Positions 27,970 to 36,678 of a DNA stretch of 64,000 nucleotides are shown piece after piece (within the stretch, counting starts at the first letter, position 1; the number at the start of each line of letters is the position of its first letter). The DNA lies in assembly GCF_900099775.1 (NCBI RefSeq), contig NZ_FMTM01000002.1, positions 186,001-250,000 on the forward strand, written 5' to 3'. Source of the stretch: Rhizobium mongolense subsp. loessense. Lineage in GTDB: Bacteria > Pseudomonadota > Alphaproteobacteria > Rhizobiales > Rhizobiaceae. Made by a program: the position numbers and the translations under genes. Under the pieces are notes generated by a model. That model was not told the DNA's origin, did not search any database, and was given only the letters and a program-made list of their open reading frames with translations.

Positions 27970-28860
27970 TCAGTTCCGCCTGTGCCGCGACAGGAAATCG
28001 ATCAACGCTGGATAGTAGTCTGCGGGATTTTCGTAAAAGGGCATGTGGCTGGCATTGGCAAAGACCTTGAGTTCGGCATTCGAAATGGCGAGCTTCATCT
28101 TCAGTGCGCAGGCCGGCGTCAGTTCGTCGTGCTCGCCCGTCGTAATCAGTGTCGGCACGGTGATGCGAGGCAGGTCGGGAATACGGTTCCAATCCTTGAG
28201 GTTGCCGATATAGAGGAATTCGTTCGGTCCCTGCATCGTGCCATATGGCCCCAAGTTCCAGTCGTTGAGCGACCGGCGCACCGGCGCCGGCCATTCCGGC
28301 AACCGGCAGACGTGGCGATAGTTCAAAATAGTGATGGCTGCGAGATATTCCGGATGGTCGTAGGTTCCCTGCGCCTCGTGCTTCTGCATCATGGCAACCG
28401 TCTCGGGGCCGAGCGCCGCGCGCAACCGCTCGAGCTCGGTAATGAGATGGGGCATGTCCGCGACCGTATCTTCGAGGATCAGCGTCTGCAGGTTTTGTGG
28501 GTAAGTGAGCGCATAGTCGATTGCCAGCCAACCGCCCCAGGAATGGCCGAGCATGTGCACCTTGCCGAGCCCGAGCGCCTTGCGCACCGTCTCCGTCTCC
28601 TCGACATAGCGCCCGATCGTCCACAGTGCCGGATTGGTCGGGCGATCTGAAGCGCCCGTGCCCAGCTGGTCGAAGGCCACCACGCGATAGCCTTTGTCAA
28701 TAAGACAGGAATGCGCATCGCGCAGATAGTCACAGGGCAGTCCCGGCCCGCCGTTCAGGCAAAAGATCGTCTCGGGGCCGGAGCCGAAGCTATAGGCGAC
28801 GACCTTATAGCCATCGACTCCGATTTGGTGTCGCGCCTCGGGTTCGATTTCACGCCACAT
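27970..28860 (-). CDS. Proline iminopeptidase-family alpha/beta hydrolase (first of two)
   Basis: A 296-residue alpha/beta hydrolase. The oxyanion region FCLNGGPGLPCDYL (HGGPG-type motif), nucleophile elbow GHSWGGWL (Ser about 109), Asp in TTGEHDELTP and His in FANASHMPF match proline iminopeptidases (peptidase family S33). It is probably cytoplasmic; no signal peptide. It leads the importer operon and is divergent from the LuxR gene. A second paralogue follows that regulator, so the pair may release or process amide-type plant signals after import. Confidence 0.9.
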   Translation of the reverse strand: MWREIEPEARHQIGVDGYKVVAYSFGSGPETIFCLNGGPGLPCDYLRDAHSCLIDKGYRVVAFDQLGTGASDRPTNPALWTIGRYVEETETVRKALGLGKVHMLGHSWGGWLAIDYALTYPQNLQTLILEDTVADMPHLITELERLRAALGPETVAMMQKHEAQGTYDHPEYLAAITILNYRHVCRLPEWPAPVRRSLNDWNLGPYGTMQGPNEFLYIGNLKDWNRIPDLPRITVPTLITTGEHDELTPACALKMKLAISNAELKVFANASHMPFYENPADYYPALIDFLSRHRRN

Positions 28861-28885
28861 TGACCACTCCGGCGAAGATTCTCCT

Positions 28886-28902
28886 TGCTCAATATTTGAG
28901 CA
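28886..28902. promoter_or_regulatory. 17-bp inverted repeat, candidate LuxR (pip box) operator
   Basis: TGCTCAA-TAT-TTGAGCA is a perfect palindrome in the 127-bp gap between the divergent hydrolase operon and the LuxR gene. Size and position suit a lux-box-like site for the regulator encoded at 28988. No second copy was seen before the other hydrolase gene. Confidence 0.6.
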
Positions 28903-28987
28903 TGTCTAAATTTTTACCTCAAACGACGGTCCGCGCCAGCTATAAGAAGTGATAGGGTCGCCAGGGAATACGAGCCGGAGTCAGCCG

Positions 28988-29770
28988 ATGCTTGACGAAA
29001 TCGAAACCATCAGACGCCAGTTTACGGCTCATCAGACACTGGATGGCCGCATCGATCAGATCTTCGAGGCCATGAAGACAATCGGCTTTGAAGCGCTGAT
29101 ATATGACTATACCCCGGTGGCTTACGATCTCGACGGCGCGATCATGCTTCCGTCGCTGCTGAAGCTTCGCAACATTTGCGGCGACATGCATGACTACTGG
29201 TTCAACCGCGGGTACTTCCGCATCGACCCGGTGCAGCAGGTCGCGCTTCGCACTTCGACACCCTTCTTCTGGAGCTATGATGCCGACGCCGACACGCTGA
29301 TCCGCCGCTTCATGACCGAGGACACCGCGCCCGTCGCCCGCTATCTGAGCGAAAGGGATATGTCGACCGGCGTGACGGTGCCCATTCATATGCCGCGCGG
29401 TGACTATGCCACAGTCACCGGCATCCGCTTCGGGGCCAACAAGGAATTCGAGCGGCACGCCTTGCGCTATATCGCCGATTTCAATCTGCTCGCCCATGTC
29501 TTCCATGAAGCGGCTTACAACCTGTTCGATGCCGACGTCTTCCATGTCGGCAAGGCGAGGCTCACGGAACGGGAGCGCGAATGCCTGCGCTATTCGGCCG
29601 AAGGATACTCCGCCAAGGAAATCTCGCGCATCATCGACCGCTCCGTGCCGACCGTGGTCATGCATCTAACCGCCGCGGCCAAGAAGCTCGGCGCCAAGAA
29701 CCGCACGCAGGCTGTGGTTCGCGCCACCCATTATCGCCTTTTGGAAGAGCGCTCATCCTATAACTTGTGA
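28988..29770 (+). CDS. LuxR solo of the plant-responsive OryR/NesR/PipR subfamily
   Basis: A 260-residue regulator. Residues 15-180 form the autoinducer-binding domain, and LTERERECLRYSAEGYSAKE followed by ISRIIDRSVPTVVMHL (about 196-235) is the LuxR HTH. Aligned on the invariant IDP (Asp80, Pro81; TraR 70/71), the residue at TraR position 57 is Met (Met67) and at 61 is Trp (Trp71) in DMHDYWFNRGYFRIDPV, while Trp85 is kept (Trp95). Met57/Trp61 is the signature of solos that sense plant compounds rather than acyl-homoserine lactones. No luxI gene is nearby. The ATG at 28988 fits the family start better than one 39 nt upstream. Flanking iminopeptidase genes are the expected targets. Confidence 0.9.
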   Translation: MLDEIETIRRQFTAHQTLDGRIDQIFEAMKTIGFEALIYDYTPVAYDLDGAIMLPSLLKLRNICGDMHDYWFNRGYFRIDPVQQVALRTSTPFFWSYDADADTLIRRFMTEDTAPVARYLSERDMSTGVTVPIHMPRGDYATVTGIRFGANKEFERHALRYIADFNLLAHVFHEAAYNLFDADVFHVGKARLTERERECLRYSAEGYSAKEISRIIDRSVPTVVMHLTAAAKKLGAKNRTQAVVRATHYRLLEERSSYNL

Positions 29771-29829
29771 TAGCTGCCGCGCTCTAAAGCACCACGCTAT
29801 GCTTTCTCAATTGCTCGCCGCAGCGTCGC

Positions 29830-29864
29830 GTGTCACTCGTGGCGCGCAAAGGCGGCTGTGACAC
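29830..29864. promoter_or_regulatory. Inverted repeat upstream of the second hydrolase gene
   Basis: GTGTCAC at 29830-29836 and GTGACAC at 29858-29864 are perfect inverted arms, 21 nt apart, ending 11 nt before the gene. It may be an operator or leader hairpin; its sequence differs from the palindrome at 28886. Confidence 0.35.
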
Positions 29865-29875
29865 TTCGAATCTGA

Positions 29876-30790
29876 ATGGAGATCCATGTGGTTGCAATTG
29901 CGTCGAAGGAAGCCTTTCTGCCCTTTCGCGAGTACCAGACCTGGTATCGCATCACCGGCTCGCTCGACAGCGGCAAGCTGCCACTCGTTGTCGCCCATGG
30001 CGGTCCTGGCTGCACCCATGACTATGTGGACTCCTTCGCCGAAATTACCGAGATCGACGGCCGTCCGGTCATTCACTACGACCAACTCGGTAACGGCAAT
30101 TCCACCCGCCTGCGGGAAAAAGGACCGGATTTCTGGACGCCGGCGCTCTTCTTGGAAGAGCTGGATGCGCTCCTGAAGCAGGTCGGCATTCACGACCGCT
30201 ATGCCTTCCTCGGCCAGTCTTGGGGCGGCATGCTCGGCGCGGAACATGCCGTGCGCCGGCCGAGGGGCCTGAAGGCGCTCGTCATCGCCAATTCCCCAGC
30301 CAACATGCATACCTGGGTCGCTGAAGCCAACCGGCTGCGCGAGGAACTGCCGCAGGAGGTGCAGGATACGCTCTTAAAGCACGAGCAGGCCGGAACGATT
30401 GCCGATCCCGAATATATTGCCGCCTCGCGCGTCTTTTATGATCGCCATGTCTGCCGCATTGTACCCTGGCCGCCGGAAGTCGCCCGCACCTTCGCCATCA
30501 TGGACGAAGACAACACCGTCTACCGCCACATGAACGGCCCAACGGAGTTCCATGTCATTGGCACGATGAAGGATTGGACCATCGAAGATAGGCTGCCGCT
30601 CATCGAGGCCCCGACGCTGCTGATCTCGGGCAAGTTCGATGAGGCGACCCCGCTGGTCGTCAAGCCCTATGTCGACCGCATTGAGAGATGCGAATGGGTG
30701 CTCTTCGAGCAGTCGAGCCACATGCCGCATGTGGAAGAGAAGGCACTCTGCCTGGAGACGGTTTCGGCTTTCTTGCGACGACACGATTGA
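29876..30790 (+). CDS. Proline iminopeptidase-family alpha/beta hydrolase (second of two)
   Basis: A 304-residue S33-type hydrolase: [18 protein letters not shown] (oxyanion HGGPG), [10 protein letters not shown], nucleophile elbow GQSWGGML (Ser about 117), Asp in [10 protein letters not shown] and His in SSHMPHVEE. It belongs to the same family as the hydrolase at 27970 but is clearly diverged, not a recent duplicate. It starts 105 bp after the LuxR gene on the same strand. GGAG within the first codons would serve a GTG start at 29888 equally well. Orthologous positions in PipR loci carry the second peptidase gene (aapA-type). Confidence 0.9.
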   Translation: MEIHVVAIASKEAFLPFREYQTWYRITGSLDSGKLPLVVAHGGPGCTHDYVDSFAEITEIDGRPVIHYDQLGNGNSTRLREKGPDFWTPALFLEELDALLKQVGIHDRYAFLGQSWGGMLGAEHAVRRPRGLKALVIANSPANMHTWVAEANRLREELPQEVQDTLLKHEQAGTIADPEYIAASRVFYDRHVCRIVPWPPEVARTFAIMDEDNTVYRHMNGPTEFHVIGTMKDWTIEDRLPLIEAPTLLISGKFDEATPLVVKPYVDRIERCEWVLFEQSSHMPHVEEKALCLETVSAFLRRHD

Positions 30791-30994
30791 CGGGAAGCAG
30801 GTTGCCACAGGCCCAACGCCGGTGCGCTGGCAAGTCCCGGCTCGCAGCACTTTTGGACGGCATTGATCGTCCACCCGAAGCGATCGCCGCAGACGCCCCA
30901 AGACCGCGGTTTCTGTCGGTTTAGCCAAGTGCTCCGGCGCAAACCCGGTGGCAGATCGGCCGTCCAGCCATGCGCGATGCGCACCGGGCGGTTG

Positions 30995-31966
30995 TTAGGC
31001 CGCCCTGAAGCGGTCAAAGGCGGTGAGACGCTTGATTGGTGGATCTGCGTCATCCCAGCGATAGACTTGCGTACGCAGATAGCGGAGTTCGTCATCGAGT
31101 GCCTCTTCGGCAACTTCGATCCACCAGGACTTCGGACGGCCGTCACTGCCATCCGACCAGCGATAGCCGCGTGCTTTCAATTGATCCTTCATGTCGTAGG
31201 GGCTGTTTTCCGCAAAGATGCGGGCGCGTGATCGCTGGCTTGCTTCGTAGAGCTCGGAAAAAGGTGTTCGACCCGATTCTCCTCCACCCTCCGCGAGCAC
31301 CTCAAGGAGGGCAAAGCAGTCGTCAACCGCCCGGTGACCCTCATGAAAATAACCGGCCTGGCCAATCAGATAACCGAGCTTTGTTCCTTCAAAGCCGCGC
31401 GACGCCCAGTCGATTTCAGAGACCGAACAAGCCCATGCTTTTCCGGCAAAGATTGGTGAAAAGGTTTCGCAGAACGGCCGGTCGAAGCCGGCATTGTGGG
31501 CAATTACGAGATCAGCAGGCTCGATGACGGCACGAAGCTGATAAAGATCGATCCTCTGGTCGGCCACCATGTCGCCGGAGATACCGGTGAGACGTGTGAT
31601 CTCCTCCGGGATTGGATTGCTGGGCTGCTGAAGAGCGCTATAGAGGCCGATGACATCGCCGATATTGCCCGTCTCATCGAATGTGAACGCAACCGCGCCA
31701 ATCTCAATAATCTCGTCCTTGCGATGATTAAGGCCGGTTGTTTCAGTGTCGATGATCACGCCTTTCAGCGGAAATCCGGGTCGCGCAGCCGCGGTCACCA
31801 AACGTGGCTCGAGTTTTCTCAGGATACGGTAGCGGCCAGTCTCGTGGAGTTGCCGCACCATATCATCTTCGCGCAACGCAGCCGGAGAATGGCGCTTCGT
31901 CGATGAGCCTGCGCCCTTTGCAGGTGCCGCCCCGTTGGCATCAAACAGATCGAACTGCTGCGTCAT
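30995..31966 (-). CDS. DnaQ-like 3'-5' exonuclease (DEDDh)
   Basis: A 323-residue protein. The exonuclease core has VIIDTETTGL (Asp73, Glu75), AHNAGFDRPF and HRAVDDCFALLE, giving the DEDDh metal-binding set with His as general base. The N-terminal 65 residues and the C-terminal 90 (YRWSDGSDGRPKSWWIEV) are extra; the latter is typical of a rhizobial exonuclease group annotated as DNA polymerase III epsilon-like. It is not the replicative epsilon subunit by length and context. Role probably DNA repair or nucleotide turnover. Confidence 0.85.
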   Translation of the reverse strand: MTQQFDLFDANGAAPAKGAGSSTKRHSPAALREDDMVRQLHETGRYRILRKLEPRLVTAAARPGFPLKGVIIDTETTGLNHRKDEIIEIGAVAFTFDETGNIGDVIGLYSALQQPSNPIPEEITRLTGISGDMVADQRIDLYQLRAVIEPADLVIAHNAGFDRPFCETFSPIFAGKAWACSVSEIDWASRGFEGTKLGYLIGQAGYFHEGHRAVDDCFALLEVLAEGGGESGRTPFSELYEASQRSRARIFAENSPYDMKDQLKARGYRWSDGSDGRPKSWWIEVAEEALDDELRYLRTQVYRWDDADPPIKRLTAFDRFRAA

Positions 31967-32076
31967 TCACTATCTCGGTCTAATTCTCAAATGGTTCTCC
32001 GGAGTGCATCATCCGCCAAAGTCGCTATAAGACATCCGCTCGAACAAATCAGGAAGAAAATTGAGGCCTGAAAAGA

Positions 32077-32661
32077 TCAGTGGCCGCTCCCGGCGCCCCT
32101 GTTGTCGTCGCGACCGAACAGCAGCGCCGACAGTACGCGTCGGAAGACAGCGGCGGGCCTGCGGCGGAGTTCATCTTCAATCGATCGCCGGGGCCGCAGG
32201 AGAGAACCAAACAGTCCCTGCGCCTGCTCAAGGAAGGGCGCTGCCCCGTCGCGCAGGAGGGAGACCACCTCGAGACGCAGCTCCGAAGCACCATCGAGCT
32301 CGGCATAGGAAAGCTGGTCGAGCCGGCAGGCGGCGCCTGTCTGCGCGAGCGATGCGATTCGCCAATGCGTGTTGTTGCGGTAGCTCGGTGCGCGCCAGTC
32401 GCCGTCCCTCGCGTCTCGGCCGAAATTGATGAAGCAGGAATTGCCATAGCGGCTCTTCTGGATCTCGACAAAGGTCGTCGCGAACCAGCCGGTGCGATGC
32501 CAGCGGACCCCTTTCCGGACAAAGCCGAGCGGCAGAAAGATATCGTCCACCTCCTTCGTCAGAAGCTTCAGCGCCCGCTTGCGCGTTGTCGGATCGAGGG
32601 CCTTCCACGCCTTAATGGCATTGCTGTCGGCGTCCTCCATCGTTTTGTCGGTCTTTTCCAC
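32077..32661 (-). CDS. DUF4304-like conserved hypothetical protein
   Basis: A 194-residue protein with FLPLGFVRKGVRWHRTG, then FVEIQKSRYGNSCFINFG, the pattern of DUF4304 proteins (LGF.KKG..W, QKS.....F.INLG). The function of that family is unknown. The C-terminal part RLDQLSYAELDGASELRLEV recurs in a broken copy near 50.2-50.5 kb. An antisense open frame on the plus strand is longer, but its sequence resembles no protein. Confidence 0.6.
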   Translation of the reverse strand: MEKTDKTMEDADSNAIKAWKALDPTTRKRALKLLTKEVDDIFLPLGFVRKGVRWHRTGWFATTFVEIQKSRYGNSCFINFGRDARDGDWRAPSYRNNTHWRIASLAQTGAACRLDQLSYAELDGASELRLEVVSLLRDGAAPFLEQAQGLFGSLLRPRRSIEDELRRRPAAVFRRVLSALLFGRDDNRGAGSGH

Positions 32662-32865
32662 CTATTGGCGTCCCTTCAGTCGGGTCGAATGGCAGTGTCA
32701 GCAGACAGGAGGCGGGCGCGACGGTCAAGAGTTTGCCGGTCGTGCGTAGTCGACGGCGGGCTGATTCGGATCCGTCGCCGGGCAAGGTGCAAACGCTGTT
32801 CGCGAGGCGTCTTGATCATGCTAGGATCAGGCCTTTCCACTGAAGGTATTCTTGGGTTGGTATTG

Positions 32866-33324
32866 ATGATGAACGGTAAATGTGTCGGCGGCGCCTACCC
32901 AACGATCCCGAGGTTATGTGGGGGCATTTTTCTGCTCGTTGCCAACGCGGCATTCGCCGAAACCTTCGTAGACACGAATGTCGTGTCTGTCGTTGAAGGC
33001 GGACACTGGCAAGAAGACGGCGTCGGCGAAGGAAGTTACCGCATCATCGTCGTGAACCAGGGCTTTGAGCACGTCTCGTCGCGCGTCGTGGTGGAATGGA
33101 AATCAGTGCCGACTGAAACACATGACGCCCAAATCGTGCACTCCGTGGAACTGGTTAAGGGTGGCTTCTACAGCATAGGCATACCGGAAATGACTTTTTC
33201 CAAGGACGGGGCACGCGTCGAGTTGAGGGGCACCGCTACCTACACGCCCGCCATGCCGGTCGTATGTCGTTTCGGTCTATCTCCTGGCGGCAAAGTCGCC
33301 CGGATCAAAGGGTGTGAGGACTAA
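32866..33324 (+). CDS. Small secreted protein of unknown function
   Basis: A 152-residue protein starting MMNGKCVGGAYPTIPRLCGG; the hydrophobic stretch GGIFLLVANAAFA is a signal peptide with cleavage predicted before ETFVDTN. The mature part is beta-rich (SYRIIVVNQGFEHVSSRVVV), suggesting an Ig-like or sandwich fold. Two cysteines near the C-terminus (VVCRFG and IKGCED) may form a disulfide. An ATG at 32818 is in frame but would bury the signal peptide. I do not recognise the family. Confidence 0.6.
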   Translation: MMNGKCVGGAYPTIPRLCGGIFLLVANAAFAETFVDTNVVSVVEGGHWQEDGVGEGSYRIIVVNQGFEHVSSRVVVEWKSVPTETHDAQIVHSVELVKGGFYSIGIPEMTFSKDGARVELRGTATYTPAMPVVCRFGLSPGGKVARIKGCED

Positions 33325-33508
33325 TGATCGGTCCTGCTCAAGTGACGGAAACTGCGTGAACGGCGGCCAGGCCGCGTCAATTGCCCGGCTGTCGCCTCGC
33401 CGCCTGCCCAACCACCGCATCTTGCTGTTGCAAGTTTTGCAACGGAAGTGAACAGCAAGCCTCAACCGCCATGGGCTGGAAGCATCCTATTCTTGGGATC
33501 CGTGAGTA

Positions 33509-33925
33509 TCAGTCGTCGCCTTCCAGCGATGCAAGCGACTTTACCAAACCCACGATCTTTTGCCGTATTCGGGGGTCTTTTACAGCAAGGAATGCGCGGT
33601 TTAGCGCGAGCCCCTCGGCGGTGGAAATAAATCCCGTCAGATCGTCCATGCCCTTCACCGAACCTGATTCACTCTCATCCGCTCCCGCCATTCCTTCGAA
33701 AAAGAATGAAACAGGCACGTTCAGACAGTCGGCAATGCCCTGAAGCCGGCTCGCCCCCACCCGGTTGCTGCCCTTCTCGTACTTCTGCACCTGCTGAAAT
33801 GTGACACTGACCCGTTCAGCAAGCGCTGACTGGCTCATGCCAAGCACCCGTCGTTGCATACGGATTCGCCTTCCGACTTCTATGTCGACTGCACTTGGCT
33901 CCTTCGCATTAACGGATTTACTCAT
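33509..33925 (-). CDS. XRE-family HTH regulator
   Basis: A 138-residue protein. An N-terminal Cro/C1-type helix-turn-helix (VGRRIRMQRRVLGMSQSALA, ERVSVTFQQVQKYEKGSNRV) is followed by SRLQGIADCLNVPVSFFFEG, the usual rhizobial arrangement. The C-terminal 50 residues include TAEGLALNRAFLAVKDPRIRQK. There is no toxin or phage gene beside it, so it is an orphan regulator, like the many PsrA/PraR-type XRE proteins of rhizobia. Confidence 0.88.
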   Translation of the reverse strand: MSKSVNAKEPSAVDIEVGRRIRMQRRVLGMSQSALAERVSVTFQQVQKYEKGSNRVGASRLQGIADCLNVPVSFFFEGMAGADESESGSVKGMDDLTGFISTAEGLALNRAFLAVKDPRIRQKIVGLVKSLASLEGDD

Positions 33926-34559
33926 GATCTCTCCAGTGCGCCTCAGGGAATTAAAATGAGATTGTGCCAGTGTGGAAACGTTGTCGATTGATCCAATCTA
34001 GCTAGTTCTTGAAGAGGTGTCCCTCATTCTCTTCTATGACAGGCGTGCCTTTCAATCCCGGCCTAATGGTCCGCCCTGCTCTGTGTCCAGGATAGCTGCG
34101 ACCAGCGCCAGTGCGGTCAGAGCATACTGTCGGGCACCGATGAGGCCATTCCCGACCCCATCCCCGACAGGCCCTCCCCCGGCTGGTGGGATGGTGACCG
34201 CTATGTCCGCCAAATGTACTATCCCTGGGTAATAGCGCTTCTCGTCGAAGAGGCTATCATGGATTCATCAAATTCGTACTGACGGCTGACCACGGATGTA
34301 CTGGCAGCCGTGGTCGATTGATCAGGAAGGGCTGGTGCGCGTGTCGCCCGGCCCTTTCCTTTAGGATTGCGGCTGCCAGATTGACACGGTCCTTCATGGA
34401 GATGGGCTCAAATGCCGCACCGAGACACCGTCAGGCCCAGTCGGGCAGGTGTAAAGAGCGAATATCAGACCAAAGTCCAACCGTTTTCAGACTTCGTGCC
34501 GATACCACCTCTCGGCAGCTACAGTATGCTTGTACGCGAAAGGGTTGTGAGTTTTCGCC
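33926..34559. other. Intergenic stretch with one coding-like frame lacking a start
   Basis: About 630 bp. From 34073 to the stop at 34282 one plus frame looks coding-like (DEAIPDPIPDRPSPGWWDGD, RYVRQMYYPWVIALLVEEAI), but a stop precedes it and there is no suitable start codon or ribosome site. It could be a relic or a short frameshifted gene. Nothing else recognised. Confidence 0.35.
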
Positions 34560-34649
34560 ATGGCTAAAATCTTCGTTGTTGGGATGTCACTCGTAATGGT
34601 TGTTTTCTGGGGTTCCGTCGGCGTTCTGATGTACTCCCTGCTTACGTGA
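34560..34649 (+). CDS. Tiny membrane protein (29 aa)
   Basis: ATG to TGA, 29 codons: MAKIFVVGMSLVMVVFWGSV followed by GVLMYSLLT. It is one continuous hydrophobic helix with a Lys at the N-terminus, as expected for a single-pass small membrane protein. The ribosome site is weak (GTGAG region). There is no homology I can name; the length makes chance possible. Confidence 0.4.
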   Translation: MAKIFVVGMSLVMVVFWGSVGVLMYSLLT

Positions 34650-34793
34650 AGTCGTTCTGCGCAACCCGTCCCACCCGGCCGGGTCGATTCGATTGCTCGA
34701 GGAATAGTTGACACCCATTGGGTAGCCGAACGCCCAGCTGTGCCCTATAGTTTCCTTAAAGCAATGGAGGTTTGCCTGAGGAGGGTTTAGATT

Positions 34794-34886
34794 ATGAGCG
34801 ATACCGCTGTTGGTTTTATGGTGGCAGCTGAACTGTCGGCCCTGTTCTGGGCCGCAGCGCTCATGGTGGCGTTATCGATCTCTTGA
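34794..34886 (+). CDS. Tiny membrane protein (30 aa) with strong ribosome site
   Basis: ATG at 34794, stop at 34884-34886. The peptide is MSDTAVGFMVAAELSALFWA followed by AALMVALSIS, one hydrophobic helix. GAGGAGGG at 34778-34785 lies 8 nt upstream, an excellent Shine-Dalgarno, which is the main reason to believe it. Confidence 0.5.
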   Translation: MSDTAVGFMVAAELSALFWAAALMVALSIS

Positions 34887-35399
34887 CGACGCACGGCCTC
34901 TTCATCTTTACCTTGGCTGTCGCGACGTCGATGAGCAGCATTTGCTATAGGTCTCGACCTTCTGGCCGGTCGGCACATACTCCCGTTTGTAGTAATCTTC
35001 TCTCAGTCGCGAACTCCAGGCGGGCTGGCAAGGATCTGCCGACGAACTCGAGCGGCCAAGGCACACCGATAATATAACCCGTTCCTCCGAAGCGGCTGGC
35101 GACGCCCAGGCAGCTTTTTCGCAGCGGATTTACATGGGACGCAGCCTGCGCCGAAGAGACTGGGCTGAGCCCGGCATCGACCGTAAAGCGCGTTGGCCAC
35201 CTTGCCGCCAAAGTAATCAGGTCAAAAGAGGTGTTCCCAAGCAGATCGTCACAGGATCCGATGATCCAACCCGAGTATTGGTGCGCATCGTGCACTGAAG
35301 CCCGCAAGAGATGCCGACCGATTTTGAGGCAGGTTTAGGAGAGGCGGCGGAATTTCGATCGACTTGCACTTCGCCCGGCAATCGCGGTAAAGCTGCGTG

Positions 35400-35552
35400 A
35401 TGGACGACAATGTCATCAAGTTTCGCAAGCCCAGGCCGCCCCGTCAGCGAGATCCCCGTCTTCGCAAGATTCTCATTGTACTCGGCGAGCTTGTTTTGTT
35501 TGCGGTCGCCTGGCTCTATTTCGCATTCGTGGGTGCCCCGGTGGCTTCTTGA
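35400..35552 (+). CDS. Small single-pass membrane protein (50 aa)
   Basis: Reads MDDNVIKFRKPRPPRQRDP, then RKILIVLGELVLFAVAWLYF before the stop at 35550-35552. A basic, proline-rich cytoplasmic head (xNVIKFRKPRPP) followed by one membrane helix is a pattern common among small rhizobial proteins. The ribosome site is poor. Function unknown. Confidence 0.55.
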   Translation: MDDNVIKFRKPRPPRQRDPRLRKILIVLGELVLFAVAWLYFAFVGAPVAS

Positions 35553-35723
35553 GCCTGCCGCGAGCTTCGAAGGGGGCACTGGCTGCAGCCTCCAAGACGT
35601 TCGGCTTGACAGGCAGCTTCAATGGCGATGTGCGAGACAAATGCACCAGCAAAATCGCCTTGAAGAGGTTCGAACTGAAACCCTAGTGTTCGATTTCAGA
35701 GTTGATCGCGCGATCAGGTGAAC

Positions 35724-36619
35724 TCACGGATCTTGAGCACCTCTTCGATTGAGGACGATTCCATAAATGCTCGTTGTCGCAGCGATGAAGAGCTGATGTT
35801 TTGCACGACCACCGAAGCAAAGGTTCGACACGAGCTCCGGGACGCGAATCTTGCCCATCAGATGACCGTCTGGGGCGATGCAGTGTACCCCATCGGCTGC
35901 CGAAGACCACAAGTTACCTTCACCATCGATCCGAAACCCATCCGCGCATCCGGGATTGATGGCGCAAAACACCTCTCCGCCGGCAAGCCTACCGTTGGAC
36001 GCAACATCGAAGACCCGGATATGTCGCGGATCTGAGCCGAACATCCGCCCGGTGTCGGCGACATAGAGGCGAGATTCGTCTGGACTGAAGGCTAGGCCGT
36101 TCGGACAGGCAAAATCCGTCAGCACAGCTTCGATTTTTCCTGAGGGCTCGACCCGGTAGACGTGGCATAGCAGTTCTTGCTCGGCACGAAAGCCCTCGTA
36201 GTCGGTCATGATCCCGTAGTGCGGATCGGAAAACCAGATCGAGTTGTCCGATTTTACCACGACATCGTTGGGAGAGTTTAGCCGCCTGCCTCGGTAGCTG
36301 TCGGCAATTACAGTGACGGAACCGTCGAGTTCCGTCCGTGTCACCCGCCGCGTTCCATGCTCGCATGTCACCAGCCTGCCCTGCTTGTCCCGCGTATTGC
36401 CATTGGCAAAGTTTGACGGCTCTCGGAATACCGATACCCCAGCGCCCGCGGACCAGCGAAGGATGCGATTATTCGGAATGCCCGAGAACAGTAGGCATCC
36501 CGCGTCGCCGAACCAGACCGGGCCCTCCACCCAGTCAAACCGGTGGCGATCTGCTTGACCGGCGCATTGCCGAGCACATAGGTGCTAAACAGCGGATCAA
36601 GCACTTCGAAACATGACAT
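35724..36619 (-). pseudogene. SMP-30/gluconolactonase-type gene with a frameshift near its 5' end
   Basis: The main frame (from GTG at 36530) has the SMP-30 pattern: EGPVWFGDAGCLLFSGIPNN, LNSPNDVVVKSDNSIWFSDP, FACPNGLAFSPDESRLYVAD and GCADGFRIDGEGNLWSSAAD, with the metal-binding Glu, Asn and Asp positions present. The true N-terminus MSCFEVLDPLFSTYVLGNAP lies one frame away, starting at ATG 36619 behind GGGAGAAG. The break is at about 36538-36542, where GGTTTGAC lacks one T relative to the expected Gly-Phe-Asp-Trp-Val-Glu. With one base restored it gives a 298-residue lactonase. Its place in the idonate cluster suggests aldonolactone hydrolysis. A sequencing error is possible. Confidence 0.8.
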
Positions 36620-36678
36620 TGCGCTCTTCTCCCGGATTTGCCGAGCCTCGGACAGCCGGACGCGAGTTGGGACTGGTG

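Noticed and set aside
28988..29770. AHL-type quorum-sensing LuxR/LuxI pair
   Set aside because: No luxI-like gene is in the window and the ligand pocket has Met/Trp at positions 57/61, unlike AHL receptors.
32080..33324. Plus-strand frame of 414 codons
   Set aside because: Only the last 152 codons (with a signal peptide) look real; the first part is antisense to the DUF4304-like gene.
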